A DNA stretch of 64,000 nucleotides, taken from contig ML991849.1 in assembly GCA_010094025.1 (NCBI GenBank), positions 1 to 64,000 of the forward strand, in the 5' to 3' direction. A program made the position numbers and the translations under genes. Numbering within the stretch: position 1 is the first letter of the stretch; each line of letters begins with the position of its first letter. Origin of the DNA: Viridothelium virens. Taxonomy: Eukaryota > Ascomycota > Dothideomycetes > Trypetheliales > Trypetheliaceae. This document shows, in pieces, positions 11,179 to 22,797 of this stretch. Under the pieces are notes generated by a model, which was not told the origin of the DNA, ran no database searches, and saw only the letters and a program-made list of their open reading frames with translations.

Positions 11179-13772
11179 GGTGCGAAATCTTTGCAAGTGT
11201 ATTGCGAGTGTACGTGGGAGTCTAGAATGAGAGGAAAAGTTGGCGGGGCGAGGTGAGATGTTCCCGCTCACGTGCGATGATGGTGATTAGCGATTAGCAG
11301 CGATTAGTGTCGTCGACGTCACAGCCGCAGAGCCGGAGCTGGATAGACGTTGGAAGAACTTTCCACGCCGCGATTATGTAGTAAGAACGAGGTGAGGGCG
11401 TCGACGCTTCAAAGTGTTCAAGTCAAATTTTCTCGAGTACAAATGTGTGATTGATGCCTGAAGGTACCCAGGTTCCCCTCCCTTCGCGGGATGGGGCGTA
11501 GATGCGCCTTTACATGCAGTGCCCAACCGGTCAGATTCCCACCAACCGCATCGAGAGTTGGGCTGTAAGAATGGGCGCCCGGCGATTTTTGCTTCGACCT
11601 TCACAGCAAGCATGTCAGGGATGCCTTGCACAAGTGTTTCAGATGTTAAGTCCCGAAACCAAAGATGGACCGACGGGTACATGGCTTGTGGTACTCTTGT
11701 GGTACTCGAAGAAAACACCTACATCATTCTGGTCTTGGCTTACACATTAATGATTAGCAGAGGCGGGGTCAAGACGAACGAGCAAAGCTCTAATTTTTAA
11801 GATACAAATCAAATAGCAATTGGTCCGTGACAACCAAAATACTGCCTGCTACAGGAAGTAATTTTATCCCTCTAGTTGTGCTTGGCAAAATCAGCGCTGA
11901 TTTACTAGCAATCCGTCAGACGCCTACCAGTCTCGAATGGAATTAGACTGTATGCATCAACATTGCTGCCTATTTCTTTTGCCAGAATAGGATATTGCAT
12001 TAACAGAAACTTTATTTTACAAAGAGGATTCATTCGCAGAGGTTCGACTCTGGTCCCATCAAACCTCATGACGATGGTCAATGGCGATTGTCCCTGTCGC
12101 TCTAATTACTGGCGTCCGCTAAGATAGTGTGACGTCCGCACGTAGACTGCGGGAGGTCGCCTTTTGCAAAAGAACTCGAGTCAGATTCTGTATGCACCAC
12201 TAAGTAGTCCGTAGACAAGATGGAGTATAGAGAACAAAACCAATGCCTGTGATAGAGAGATTGATTCTTTGGAGCTATCGAAGGTACGTATTGAGCAGCT
12301 CTAGGATGCCTTTACGCTACCTCCTTTGATACCACTTGCTATCAATTGGATGGCTGGAGCGGAAGCGGTGAGATAGCCAGCGGCAGAGGAGGTATTCGGC
12401 CAAAGCACCTTGAGTTACGGAAACCATATCACTCGCAGAAATCCGTAACCATACTTTTGACCAGACTTGTAAGTTGAGATAGACATTTTTAGCTCTGTAG
12501 CAAATGCTGGGTAATGGCAGGCCGTCTTTTGCGGGCTTTTGTAATAGCCTCGATTCGTTCTCAGCCTGGAATATCGATCAAACAGGTTCATAAACCTAGG
12601 TATCCTAAAAATGTATAATACACCTACATTTGATGTTTGCTAAGGGTAGGCTTTTTCTTTATTTCAAGAAGGCATGGATATTTACGTTCTTAGATGACGC
12701 GATGACCCATACGCATCCGGGCCTTTCCCTCTCCATTGACTATCCCCAAAGGGCGCATTGAGTCAAGACCTGATATGCCTTTCAATCATGCCTTCAGCAA
12801 CTCTAGTCCAGATACCAATTCAAGCGTTTGTCGAAGTATCAACTGAGAACAACTTGGTAGAGGATCTGGCACAAGAACGCCATTCCCAAAGCGATGAGGG
12901 ACATTGTCGATCTGGCCAATCGTCGGGACAGCCTCATCTGCTTTTCTTCTTGGCAGCTGGTCAATGGCCAGAAGCCCTTCTAATTGCATGTGAAGCTGCA
13001 AGCCGTTAGAGCTAGACCCAATCGTAACACACCACGAGAAATGGCCCAAGGACAGGCGGAACTGCGGGTCTTCACAATAGAGCTGAGGGATGCGCTGGCG
13101 GCTTGCTACTGGAAATGGTGGCTGGCTGGGCGAAAGCCTCATCTTCACGTGCATTTCGAGAACTATCGAGAGGTGTCGGATTAGCAAAAGAGGCGGTTGC
13201 TATGGCAGGGGAAGATTTCGAAGCTTTGAAAGCTCTGAGAGACTAGTGTGTGGGCGGCAGACCAGGATGAAAACACGCTAGAGGAGCAAAACAAACACGA
13301 AGCGACGGAAGGGTCGAGGAGCTCAGCAAAGCTCCAGAGCCATCGCAGCTCCCTGGTGCTCCCTGCTCCTTCCTGCTCCTCTCAGCCCCCTCTTCACACC
13401 CCTCGGCACAACCGTCGCCCAGCCAAATAAATCTCATCTGTTGGCCCGCGTCCCTCTTTCCTCCGCGACAGTACAACTCATCATCGTCTATTCTCACCAT
13501 TCAATCACATCTCCACTGCTGCATTGCCTCGCCAGCTTCCCCTGCCAGCAATCAGAGAGCTGCTGCTGCTGCGAAGCGCTGTGTATCCCCCTGTCTGGGC
13601 TCTCTGACCGCCTCCAGCCCATTGGGTCATTAGGGTCTGATCAATTGGAGCTTGGCAGCCGCGTACTCCGTACTCCGCTCTCCAGCGAACCTTCTTCTCC
13701 TTCCCTTCACCTTTCATCCCTCATAGGAGTCAAGAAGTTCTTTCTTGTCTTCCTCTTGAATTGTTCACGTAA
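11179..13772. other. Gene-free divergent intergenic region
   Basis: No supported exon was found. The 2.6 kb separates two genes that are transcribed away from each other, so it should hold both promoters. From about 13.3 kb it becomes CT-rich with several CTCCC and CTGCTG runs, as expected for the leader of a highly expressed gene. A pyrimidine tract at 13735-13760 followed by TAAC at 13770 looks like the 3' part of an intron. A 133-codon minus-strand frame at 12786-13187 has no recognisable feature. Confidence 0.5.
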
Positions 13773-15355
13773 CGGTTCGAGAGGCATTCAAGAAGGGACG
13801 CCGAGCCTCCAGTCAATCTGGACTTTGACGCCCGCGTCCCGATCCCCTTCAGTGTCTTCCCGTCCTCGTATCGGAGTGACGCTGTCACAGAAACCACCAA
13901 GGAAGAAGCAGAAGTCAGGCTTCCTTCTCAGACTTCGCGCGTCGGACGGGAAGGTCACGAAACTCGATACTCCTCTATTCAAACCGAGCAATCCGGTCGT
14001 AGAGGAGATCGCCGCTTCGAAGAGGACGTACGCATCTACGAAGAAGATCGTGATCCTCGTCGTCGCCCGTCCCGTCGTGAAGACCGCCGTGAAGACATCC
14101 ACATCTACGAAGAAACTCGCCATCCTCGAGAGCACCACCACGACCACCACCGCGACCACCGTGATCACCACGACCACCATCGCCGCCACGAGGAAGACGT
14201 AGAGGTTACCACCAGAGAGCGGTGAGTTCACATTTTGTTCATTATGCATAACATATGTATCCCCCCTTTTCCAAGTGGGTCCAATAGCTTCACGGACCGT
14301 TGGCCCAGAAACACGCCAACTACCCATCAACTTTCAACTTCGAATCCCTTCCATCCCAATCTCATCGTCAACTAACATCATGGCCTTCCATCTACAGCTA
14401 CCGTGAGCCCTACCGTCGTTACGCTGAGGCTCAGATCGACGTCGAGGATCGTGAGTACGACCGTGAACGCGGGCACCGAAGCACACATCGCCCAGGTGTT
14501 CACTTCGCCGAATCCGAGCTCGACATAACTGAACGCGACTACCGACAACGCTCCCGGCCTGCCCCAGTCGCTGAGGCATACCCTGAGCGAGACTATCCCG
14601 AAACCCGTGAGGAAGTTCGCGTCGAAGAGACCCGGACTACCGTTGACCCACCCCATCACCACCACCGCTCTGATATGGGATATTACGACGAAGACGGCCA
14701 CTATCACTCATTCCGTCACGGTCTCCAACGCGCCACCGACCGCGTCCTCCACCCATCCCGTCCCCACCATCACCACCACCACCACCGCTACGACCACAAC
14801 GATCGCGAGGAAGACATCGTCGTAGACCGCGTCGAACGCACTGAACGCATCGTCGAGCCCGAAATGCCTCGCTACTCTGAACGCTACTCCTCGGAGCGGG
14901 TGCACCCCCCTAACACCATCACCATCCCCTGCCATCACATCCGCATCGGCGACTTGGTCATCTTGCAGGGTCGTCCTTGCCAGGTCATCCGCATCACCAC
15001 GTCCGCCCAGACGGGTCAGCACCGCTACCTCGGTGTCGACCTCTTCACCAAGCAGCTCCATGAAGAGTCGTCGTTCGTCTCGAACCCGTCGCCTTCCGTC
15101 ATCGTCCAGAACATGCTGGGTCCGGTGTTCAAGCAGTACCGTGTCTTGGATATCCGTGATGATGGACGTGTTGTTGCCATGACTGAGACGGGCGATGTCA
15201 AGCAAGGGCTACCCGTCATTGACCAGTCGGGTTTGCATCATCGTCTCCGTGACTCCTTTGATAATGGACGCGGGAGTGTGCGTGTGCTTGTCATTAATGA
15301 TGAGGGTCGTGAGCTTGCGGTGGACTATAAGGTGGTGCATGGGTCGAGGTTGTAA
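13773..15355 (+). CDS. hex1: Woronin body major protein HEX1
   Basis: The C-terminal domain is unmistakable: TIPCHHIRIGDLVILQGRPC, then GQHRYLGVDLFTKQLHEESS, LGPVFKQYRVLDI and TETGDVKQGLPVIDQS, ending KVVHGSRL with the peroxisomal targeting signal SRL. HEX1 is an eIF5A-like protein that crystallises inside peroxisomes to form Woronin bodies, the plugs that seal septal pores after injury. Exon 14398-15355 is certain. It is joined by a 176-nt intron (GTGAGT ... CTACAG, with ACTAAC branch) to an open 5' exon from about 13773 to 14221, which adds a His/Arg/Glu-rich arm. No in-frame ATG lies in that 5' exon, so the true first codon is in an unresolved upstream exon or is not AUG. The in-frame ATG at 14675 (MGYYDEDGHYHSF) gives a 226-aa short form resembling the Neurospora start. 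Confidence 0.93.
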
Positions 15356-16779
15356 ACGAATGCTCAACAGCACAGCTCATGGGGTTGGACGATGTTGGAT
15401 GTATGCGGCCATACGCGATGCCTTTGCTTGCTTTGGTTTCGATGAAATTTGTATCTATTATCTTTGAGAACGGTGTTTCTGGAGGTCTACCATGTGCCGA
15501 GATCGATCATGGTCTGCCAAGCTAGCCTTCGGATGACGAAGAAGTATTGTGCTATATGGGGAAGGATGGAGACGGGGGAGCAGTGCCTTTGATGTCGTTC
15601 TCAGTCACATGCAGTAGTGGTACATAGCGAAAATTGGAGAAGCAAGTTAGAGTACTTTTACGGTCCATGGCAGATATTCTTGGTACCAGGCGTCTTGTGG
15701 TCCCAAGAATTCGAGTTCTTGCTATATTCATCTCCTAATTGCGTGGTCGGCAGCGGCCGATGTGATGATACCCAGCCCAGCAAGACATGCTGTCTCGATG
15801 CCCAGCTCTCATCTGACCCATGCTGTCTTCTTCACTTCCATTCCATTCTGTCCCTGGAATGAGCTTCCGAGACAGCTGGTTTATCTATCTTGTCCAAAGG
15901 TAAGCATTATGACGGTGAAGATCTGCTGCTTCTGCTGCGTCAAGGTTTTAGTCCGCTCGCTAGTCGATGGGACGTCAATCTCCTCGTCCGCGATGTTAAG
16001 AACAAAATGGGGACTCAACCAGTAGACATCCCGACTGTCTATACTGGCTCAAGAACTATGAAATAGTGCCCTCCCTTATAGCAATTGACTAAGTCTACTA
16101 TATCATCTCAAGGGTTGTCGTTTCAAGTTGTCCAACCGACCACGTTTTTCAGCTCCTCTCCCGCGAGGCGATGTCAACATGCCCAATACGACGGCTTTAT
16201 CGTTGAACAGCAGGTACCCGAACTTATTCTTGAAGCAGCTGTGTACGATCTGCTGCAGTACGAGCCCCCTATAGGGGCCTCGCGCTTGTCACCTTCACAC
16301 TGGGAGAGTCTTGGAGACATCGCGGGCCGTTGTTTACATGGTTTCGAACGAGCAGATGGAATTACGCTTGACTGGCATACTCCGAAGACCTAATGAGAAG
16401 GTGCAGCAATCTCAGCTCGACAAGATCATTCGGTAGCTGATCGTTCCTATAAGGATTGACCCCACTTTCAGCCAGGGTTGCGGATGTTTCCTACAGCTAC
16501 GCCCAACATGAGACCAACATATCAAGGACACGTTGTGTATATCATTTCGCAGCTGATCTGATCAGATCATTTGGGCACGGGTCAGTCTCAGCGAAGCGAA
16601 GCCCGACTTTGGTCTCGCGCCATTGCTGCCTAGCTCAAGCACTGGATGTCTTGCACTGGGCTTGGCGAGGTGCGACCTTAGCATCATTACACTTTGTGCC
16701 AAGGCATGGTCAAGAGAATCGTCTTCAGCGGCCAAGAGCACGCACTTGAAGCCGTGTCGAAGCCGTTTGAAAGCACACT
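15356..16779. other. Intergenic region without recognised gene
   Basis: The 3' side of hex1 and the upstream region of the P450. Frames at 15617-15862 and 16085-16393 are about 80-100 codons long, with no domain, signal peptide or plausible splice partner. Confidence 0.5.
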
Positions 16780-18599
16780 ATGATGGCAGTCTACGACTTC
16801 ATTTCGGTCATCGTGAAATACGCAATTCTCGGTTTTGCGTTGCGTGTATGAGCCGCACATCCCTGATCAAACCGTGGGGCTGATAGCAATCAGTGTTCCC
16901 TGCTGTACACCTACCGCGTCATCTTTCATCCTCTGAGCAAGTATCCAGGGCCCTTCATCGCTCGATTGACCGACTGGTACGGAGCATTTAATGCTTTGTT
17001 GATGCGCCTACATTTAACAACATATCAAGATCATCAAAAATATGGTAAGCGTCGCGAGCCCTACTTTCCTTAGCATGACTGCTGGTCTACTGATTCACTT
17101 GTAGGATCTATAGTGCGACATGGACCGAACAAGCTCGTCTTCAATTCCGCGCAAGCACTTCATGGTACGCGATTGGTGTTGCCCCGGGCGTACGGTTCTG
17201 ACGATTCAAAGACATATATCAGAACGAGAGACTCTACAAGAGTCGATCTATTCTTATTACTCAGATAAGGAAGGATGTCTATAGCATCTTTAACGTGCTG
17301 GACAAGCGCCTTCATCGCATCAAGCGCAGGATTATTGGAGAAGGTATATCCGAGCGATCGATGCGCCGCTTCGAGCCAACGATGATCAAAGAGATTGATA
17401 TTTTTCTCAAGCAACTTGCCGAAGTTCACAAGTCAAAAGCAGCGACAAACATGACCGAGAGGTGTAAGCGTCTTGGTATGGATATTATCGGCCAGCTTGG
17501 GTTTGGAACTTCCCTCGAGTTGCAGACCGATTCCAAGAATCGATTTACGATCAAAGGCATGGCAGGAGGCAATTATCGCAACAATGTATACATACAGTTC
17601 CCGATGGCAAAGTACCTCGGCATCGAAGTTTTACTCTACCCCTTTTTCTATGCAATTCGGATGAGGTATTACTTCTTACTGAAAAGACTCGTTACAGGAC
17701 GTCTTGCAGAAGGAAAACACGCCAGAGCAGATCTGTTCTCCTTTGTCGTGGATGCTAAGGACCCGGAAAGCGGAGAGCGTATCCGGATGAGTGAGTTGTG
17801 GTCAGAAGCAACCTTCTTTTTCCCTGCAGGTTCGTATGCACTTCGCGCAGTCCCGTCTGACTTAAATCGACTTATTTTGTGTCATGTAGGAGGTGATACT
17901 ACTTCTACCGCTTCAAGCGCGATGTTCTTCTATCTATCCAGATACCCGGAATGTTACGAGAAATTGTCTAGAGAGATCCGCTCTGCATTCACGGCAGGCG
18001 CTGAAATATGTATCGGCCCCAAAGTGTCTAGCTGTTCCTATCTGCGAGCATGCATCGACGAGACCCTGCGAATGTCGCCGCCGGTCACGGGTACTCTGTG
18101 GAGAGAGCTACCACCGGGGTCCGACAACGAACCTCTTATAATCGACGGGCATTCGATACCCAAAGGGACACTGGTGGGAGTCAACATCTGTTCGATTCAT
18201 CACAACGAGCTGTATTTCCCCGATTCATTTACTTTCAAGCCGGAGCGATGGCTTTCCGATAACGCACGCGATACGGAAGAAGCCCCGGCGGAGAGGAAAG
18301 CGATGCTCTCCGCATTCTCACCCTTTTCTATAGGTTCAAGGGCTTGTGCTGGTAAAACTATGGCATACATGGAGCTCAGTATCGTTATGGCTAAAACACT
18401 TTGGTATTTTGACTTTCATACGCCGGAAGGGAAGTCATCTCAAGCTGGTGCAGGTATCGGAGGTAAGACTAATGGCAGAGGGAGACCTGCGGAATTTCAG
18501 CTCTATGACATTTTCTCTTCTACTCATACAGGCCCAAATTTGAGATTCCTTCCAAGGGACGAACAGTGGAAGGAGCTACTAAATCCGGCGTCTGCCTAG
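16780..18599 (+). CDS. Cytochrome P450 monooxygenase
   Basis: Five exons: 16780-16845, 16894-17044, 17105-17164, 17212-17829 and 17890-18599, giving 534 aa. A hydrophobic N terminus acts as membrane anchor and is followed by the proline hinge KYPGPF. The I-helix reads AGGDTT at about 298-303 and appears only when the 60-nt intron 17830-17889 is removed. ExxR is E356-R359 (ETLR), PERW follows, and the heme loop FSIGSRACAG places the ligand at Cys451. The C terminus (EGK ... GRPAEFQLYDIF ... GPNLRF) resembles the fungal clan that includes isotrichodermin C-15 hydroxylase and other trichothecene- or toxin-modifying enzymes. The substrate cannot be read from sequence. No other biosynthetic gene lies beside it, so it does not look like part of a cluster within this window. 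Confidence 0.9.
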
Positions 18600-21351
18600 T
18601 TAAATGGGTACTGAAGTATCCACTTTCTCTATACAAAGCAATTGCACGACTGGAATAATTCCAAGGTACTCGTTAGACTTCCCAATAGAATGCTGACTCC
18701 TTATGCAAGATATCCGATTTCTGTTGATGTGGTTGCAACGAGGAGTCGGCGACTGCAGATTCCGTCTTCATGGTGTTCCGGGAGCGCGTCTTGGGTATCA
18801 ACGACCACTCGTAGCATGTAATGCCTTAATGGCAGCGCGTAGTAAAATCCTGCAGTTTGTAATGGAAGCGACCTACAAGTTGCGAAGTGTGGATGGCACA
18901 GGAGAGTACTGTGCCCCTCGAACATCACGATCGGGGCCTCGATCACATGCATATCTCGACCGCATGCAGCTATCACACTTAACATGAAGTCTTCGTATGA
19001 TATTGAACGCACCATTGGCTTGCTTCTACGGCTGACAGAAATGCTCGGCAGCAAATTTTTGACCACAATGCAGGCTTGCGGCGCATGTCAATAAGCTGCT
19101 GTATCATCGGTGACTGAAATCAGTGCCGTTTTTCAGCAGACAAGTACAATATATCAATCTTGATACCGGTAACCATAGCTCCTTCCTTATCAAGCATATC
19201 ATAGAAGGTGTTTAGACCAATCAGCAAAACAAAGAGATGACTGCAGATGAGCGTCCCGCGCCGGACGCCGATGTCTCGAAGCGCAAGGCAAGCAGACCAT
19301 GCAAGTATGCCCTCTGTTCCCTTTAATGGCAAATGCTTCATGCCATCTCGTTAGCAGCCCTAAGAGCCTCGAAGATCCGTAGGCCTTCAGAGGCGTCATC
19401 GTTGGTGTCGCGATCTGCAACATTCCATATCCTAGGATATTCTCTTCGAAATGTCGCTCAGCCCAAATCTCGTCGGCAGAGAATGAGCTCTTGGCCTCCT
19501 CAGCTTCAACCCAGTAGCACCTCCATCGAATGTCCTGTTGGCTATGTTCCTCGCTTCTCCGTTGATAACATGGATTGATGATTAATCTCTGAGCCAGCCC
19601 CGCTCGATGCACGCAGGCGGTACAGTATGCCTCAAGAATACTGAACGATTTGGAGGATGTTGGAACATGTATCTGATCCTACGAAGCTACGCGAGCTCAT
19701 TCCGATGGATTAAGATGTTGATTACGCCCTCAATCGTAGGATTCAAAAGTCCCGTACCGCTGCATGATCCTCCTAGATCGGGCAATAAGCTTGAAGACCA
19801 ATAAATGATTGGCTTGCACAGCTCTGGGCCATTATTTTCCAAGCGAGCTTTCTGTCCAGGCCAAGGTAGCTAACGCTACAAGAGCCTCTTGCTGAGTTGA
19901 CATCGACTGTCAGATAGCTGATGGCCGTTTGCAGATGCATAGACTGAGGGCGACGTCGACGCCTTATGCAAGGCAAAGCTCCAACAGTACCCAAGGCGAC
20001 GACCATGGCCCCGCTTCTCTCGAGGCAAGACGGAAGAAATATGAAAAGACGGCAGGAATCGTGGAAGCAAATGTGAGAACTCCTTCCGCTCCGGAGTAGC
20101 TCAGCGACGCTGGTATTGTCTCGCTAGACAGTGATGAGGGCAATTCCACGGAAAGCTCGGAGCTTCGGCAAGCACAACTGCCAGATCGTCAGCAAAAACA
20201 ACGTCGAGACCATCGACGGCCACCACAGCTCAATTATCGAGGAGTATCACGGCTCATTCGTCAGCCAACACCTTAGCCAGATCATCGCCCACCCCTACAG
20301 CTAGGATTCCCCCTACAAGAGAGCGGATTGTCCTTAAGAACGCAGCAGAAAAGTGTTCTATCATGATCAACGCGCCAGTTGAAGACGACCTTTGGAGAGA
20401 CATGCATAGCGTACAGAATTAAGGGTAATGTCGCCAAGGAAGCTGCCACGATGGTCAACTATATCATCTCCAGAGATAATCTTGATCGACTAACGGATCG
20501 TCAAGAACGCCGAGTGCAGAGCGGCGCTTTCAGAGCTTGAGCTCCCATCACTCTCTAGACTATGAGGAGTCTCCAGACCATTACAAGAAGGGTCTAAACT
20601 GGGGCTATCGAGTAACGGAAGGTGGGAAGGACCTGACAAACTATGTCTTGCTTTAAAGATAGATAGCTGTTGCCGAAGCCACGGTTCCAAACCGATAAAA
20701 ATCAAAGCCTTGGTCGGGTCAATCTCCTCGAAGACAATGAAAAATTGACCGCTTCATTTCAATATCAGCTAACGGCCTGGCGTTGGGTCTAAGTTCGATC
20801 GGGTGTGACATATGCGGGCTGGTTTATATCGTAGGTCATGGAATTGACATCACTTTAAAGAAAACACTGTACAGTACTCTAGAGTAGTAACACTGAAACT
20901 CAAAGACAAACTTCATGCGCACAGGAAGCATGGAGACGATTCCAGGGAATGCTGTGACCGTCGACAAAGAGGGATGGAGCTCGGCGGCTAGCGACACCGT
21001 CTCAAAAGGACGGTCGCGTGCGAAGATTCGCGCTCTGCCGTCATGATTACAAAGCTGTCCCGTCAGAGGTCGGGAGTCATCCAAACATTGTTCATCAACT
21101 CCTTGGACTGCCTTCGCTATGCCATTTTCACTTCTAATGCTTGGAGCTTTCGAAATCAGAACTGTGCTAAGGCCCCCGCATCAGACAACTGATGATTGAC
21201 CAAACCGCCATGATCCGGCTTAATGAAGGCCTGCGTCCTTCGACTTTTACAATAGAGTATAGGAACCTTGAGCTTTGTGATGGTTTTGTAAGCACTGCCT
21301 TATCAATACTACTGCTAGTTTGCAATAAATCAATTCTCGATTGAAAGGAAG
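18600..21351. other. Gene-free, probably decayed region
   Basis: 2.75 kb with only short, interrupted frames on both strands. A minus-strand frame at 18701-19066 (121 codons) and plus-strand stretches around 20.1-20.3 kb, rich in Ser/Arg/Gln with scattered stops, look like remnants, but I cannot name a parent gene. It borders the inverted-repeat element and the N gap. Confidence 0.45.
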
Positions 21352-21359
21352 CATGGACG

Positions 21360-21432
21360 GTTTGCGGTTACCGCCACCTCCGCCAAAACCTCCTACAACG
21401 TCAAAATTCACGCACCTCACCAAATTTATTAG
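21360..21432 (+). repeat. Left terminal inverted repeat
   Basis: It begins GTTTGCGGTTACCGCC and ends CACCAAATTTATTAG. It pairs with the reverse complement of 22661-22732, with CGCCACCTCCGCCAAAACC shared exactly. Confidence 0.8.
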
Positions 21433-21542
21433 AGAAGTTACAATTTTACTATTTCACATATTTTCACTACTCTTATTGCTCAACCAGGACAATTTGAGGT
21501 TGTTTGAACATTAAGCTTACTCTAAGAGATCTCTACTTCAAT

Positions 21543-21591
21543 CTCTGCGCAGGTCCTACCTCTCTGCGCAGGTCCTACCTCTCTGCGCAGG
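21543..21591 (+). repeat. 19-bp minisatellite, left arm
   Basis: Units CTCTGCGCAGGTCCTACCT repeat head to tail two and a half times before the array runs into the gap. Confidence 0.9.
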
Positions 21592-22341
21592 NNNNNNNNN
21601 NNNNNNNNNNNNNNNNNNNNNNNNNNNNNNNNNNNNNNNNNNNNNNNNNNNNNNNNNNNNNNNNNNNNNNNNNNNNNNNNNNNNNNNNNNNNNNNNNNNN
21701 NNNNNNNNNNNNNNNNNNNNNNNNNNNNNNNNNNNNNNNNNNNNNNNNNNNNNNNNNNNNNNNNNNNNNNNNNNNNNNNNNNNNNNNNNNNNNNNNNNNN
21801 NNNNNNNNNNNNNNNNNNNNNNNNNNNNNNNNNNNNNNNNNNNNNNNNNNNNNNNNNNNNNNNNNNNNNNNNNNNNNNNNNNNNNNNNNNNNNNNNNNNN
21901 NNNNNNNNNNNNNNNNNNNNNNNNNNNNNNNNNNNNNNNNNNNNNNNNNNNNNNNNNNNNNNNNNNNNNNNNNNNNNNNNNNNNNNNNNNNNNNNNNNNN
22001 NNNNNNNNNNNNNNNNNNNNNNNNNNNNNNNNNNNNNNNNNNNNNNNNNNNNNNNNNNNNNNNNNNNNNNNNNNNNNNNNNNNNNNNNNNNNNNNNNNNN
22101 NNNNNNNNNNNNNNNNNNNNNNNNNNNNNNNNNNNNNNNNNNNNNNNNNNNNNNNNNNNNNNNNNNNNNNNNNNNNNNNNNNNNNNNNNNNNNNNNNNNN
22201 NNNNNNNNNNNNNNNNNNNNNNNNNNNNNNNNNNNNNNNNNNNNNNNNNNNNNNNNNNNNNNNNNNNNNNNNNNNNNNNNNNNNNNNNNNNNNNNNNNNN
22301 NNNNNNNNNNNNNNNNNNNNNNNNNNNNNNNNNNNNNNNNN
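21592..22341. other. Assembly gap (750 N)
   Basis: An uninterrupted run of 750 N. It is flanked on both sides by the same 19-bp unit in opposite orientation, so the gap probably arose where an inverted repeat array could not be assembled. The true length is unknown. Confidence 0.97.
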
Positions 22342-22399
22342 AGAGGTAGGGCCTGCGCAGAGAGGTAGGGCCTACGTAGAGAGGTAGGGCCTGCGTACA
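22342..22399 (-). repeat. 19-bp minisatellite, right arm
   Basis: Three units of the form AGAGGTAGGGCCTGCGCAG, with small changes (CTACGTAG, CTGCGTAC), are the reverse complement of the left-arm unit apart from a few substitutions. A fourth, degraded unit follows. Confidence 0.88.
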
Positions 22400-22430
22400 G
22401 AGGCAAGACTTACATAAAGATTGGAGTTAT

Positions 22431-22456
22431 AATTAGATTAGATTAGATTAGATTTA
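22431..22456 (+). repeat. ATTAG pentanucleotide microsatellite
   Basis: About five copies of ATTAG/GATTA lie in the right arm of the inverted-repeat element. This is not the fungal telomere repeat (TTAGGG). Confidence 0.85.
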
Positions 22457-22660
22457 GCTTAGATTAAGGGATCTCCGATCCAACCAAGGTTCTTCCATGG
22501 GCGTAATTATATATAATAATACCCACAACTCTCTAAAAATTAAAGAAATAAGGTGTAAATAAAAAATCAGGCTAGCAGCAAGTTAGATTGCTTCATATTT
22601 TCCAGATTAGGGAATAAATAAAGTGTAAAAAACATAAAAAACATTAAAGTTGTTAACTTA

Positions 22661-22732
22661 CTAGTAGATTTGGTGAGGGAGGCGAATTTTGACGTTATGT
22701 GGGTTTTGGCGGAGGTGGCGCTTAGCGCAAAC
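22661..22732 (-). repeat. Right terminal inverted repeat
   Basis: Reverse-complement partner of the left end. Read inwards it starts GTTTGCGCTAAGCGCC and carries the same CCACCTCCGCCAAAACC core and the ACGTCAAAATTCGC block. Confidence 0.8.
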
Positions 22733-22797
22733 CTTGGCATGTTCGATGCCACAACTGTGTTCGTAATCTCAACGATCCTACAAGCACAAACCCAGAC

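Larger units (their letters stand above)
21352..22739. mobile_element. Foldback-like element with long inverted ends
   Basis: The sequence from about 21360 inwards (GTTTGCGG, CCGCCACCTCCGCCAAAACC, ACGTCAAAATTC, CCTCACCAAAT) reappears in reverse complement ending at 22732. The first 70-75 bp are roughly 80% alike by eye, and weaker, AT-rich similarity continues for about another 50 bp. Further in, both arms carry a 19-bp minisatellite in opposite orientation, and between them lies a 750-N assembly gap. Long inverted ends with internal tandem subrepeats are typical of foldback-type DNA elements. No transposase frame is visible outside the gap, and no clear target-site duplication was found. It could be a non-autonomous element, or an autonomous one whose gene is hidden in the gap. 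Confidence 0.7.

Noticed and set aside
12030-12062. tRNA-like T-arm (GGTTCGACTC context)
   Set aside because: The stem closes with a loop of six rather than seven bases, and no matching acceptor, D or anticodon arms lie upstream.
12786-13187. 133-codon minus-strand frame in the hex1 upstream region
   Set aside because: No domain, signal or splice partner, and it lies in the expected promoter region.
18420-18535. Possible extra intron near the P450 C terminus (GT at 18456, CAG at 18530)
   Set aside because: The unspliced reading gives the expected family C terminus with EGK, GRPAEFQLYDIF and GPNLRF blocks, so no intron is needed.
22431-22456. Telomere-like repeat
   Set aside because: The unit is ATTAG, not TTAGGG, and the run is short and internal.
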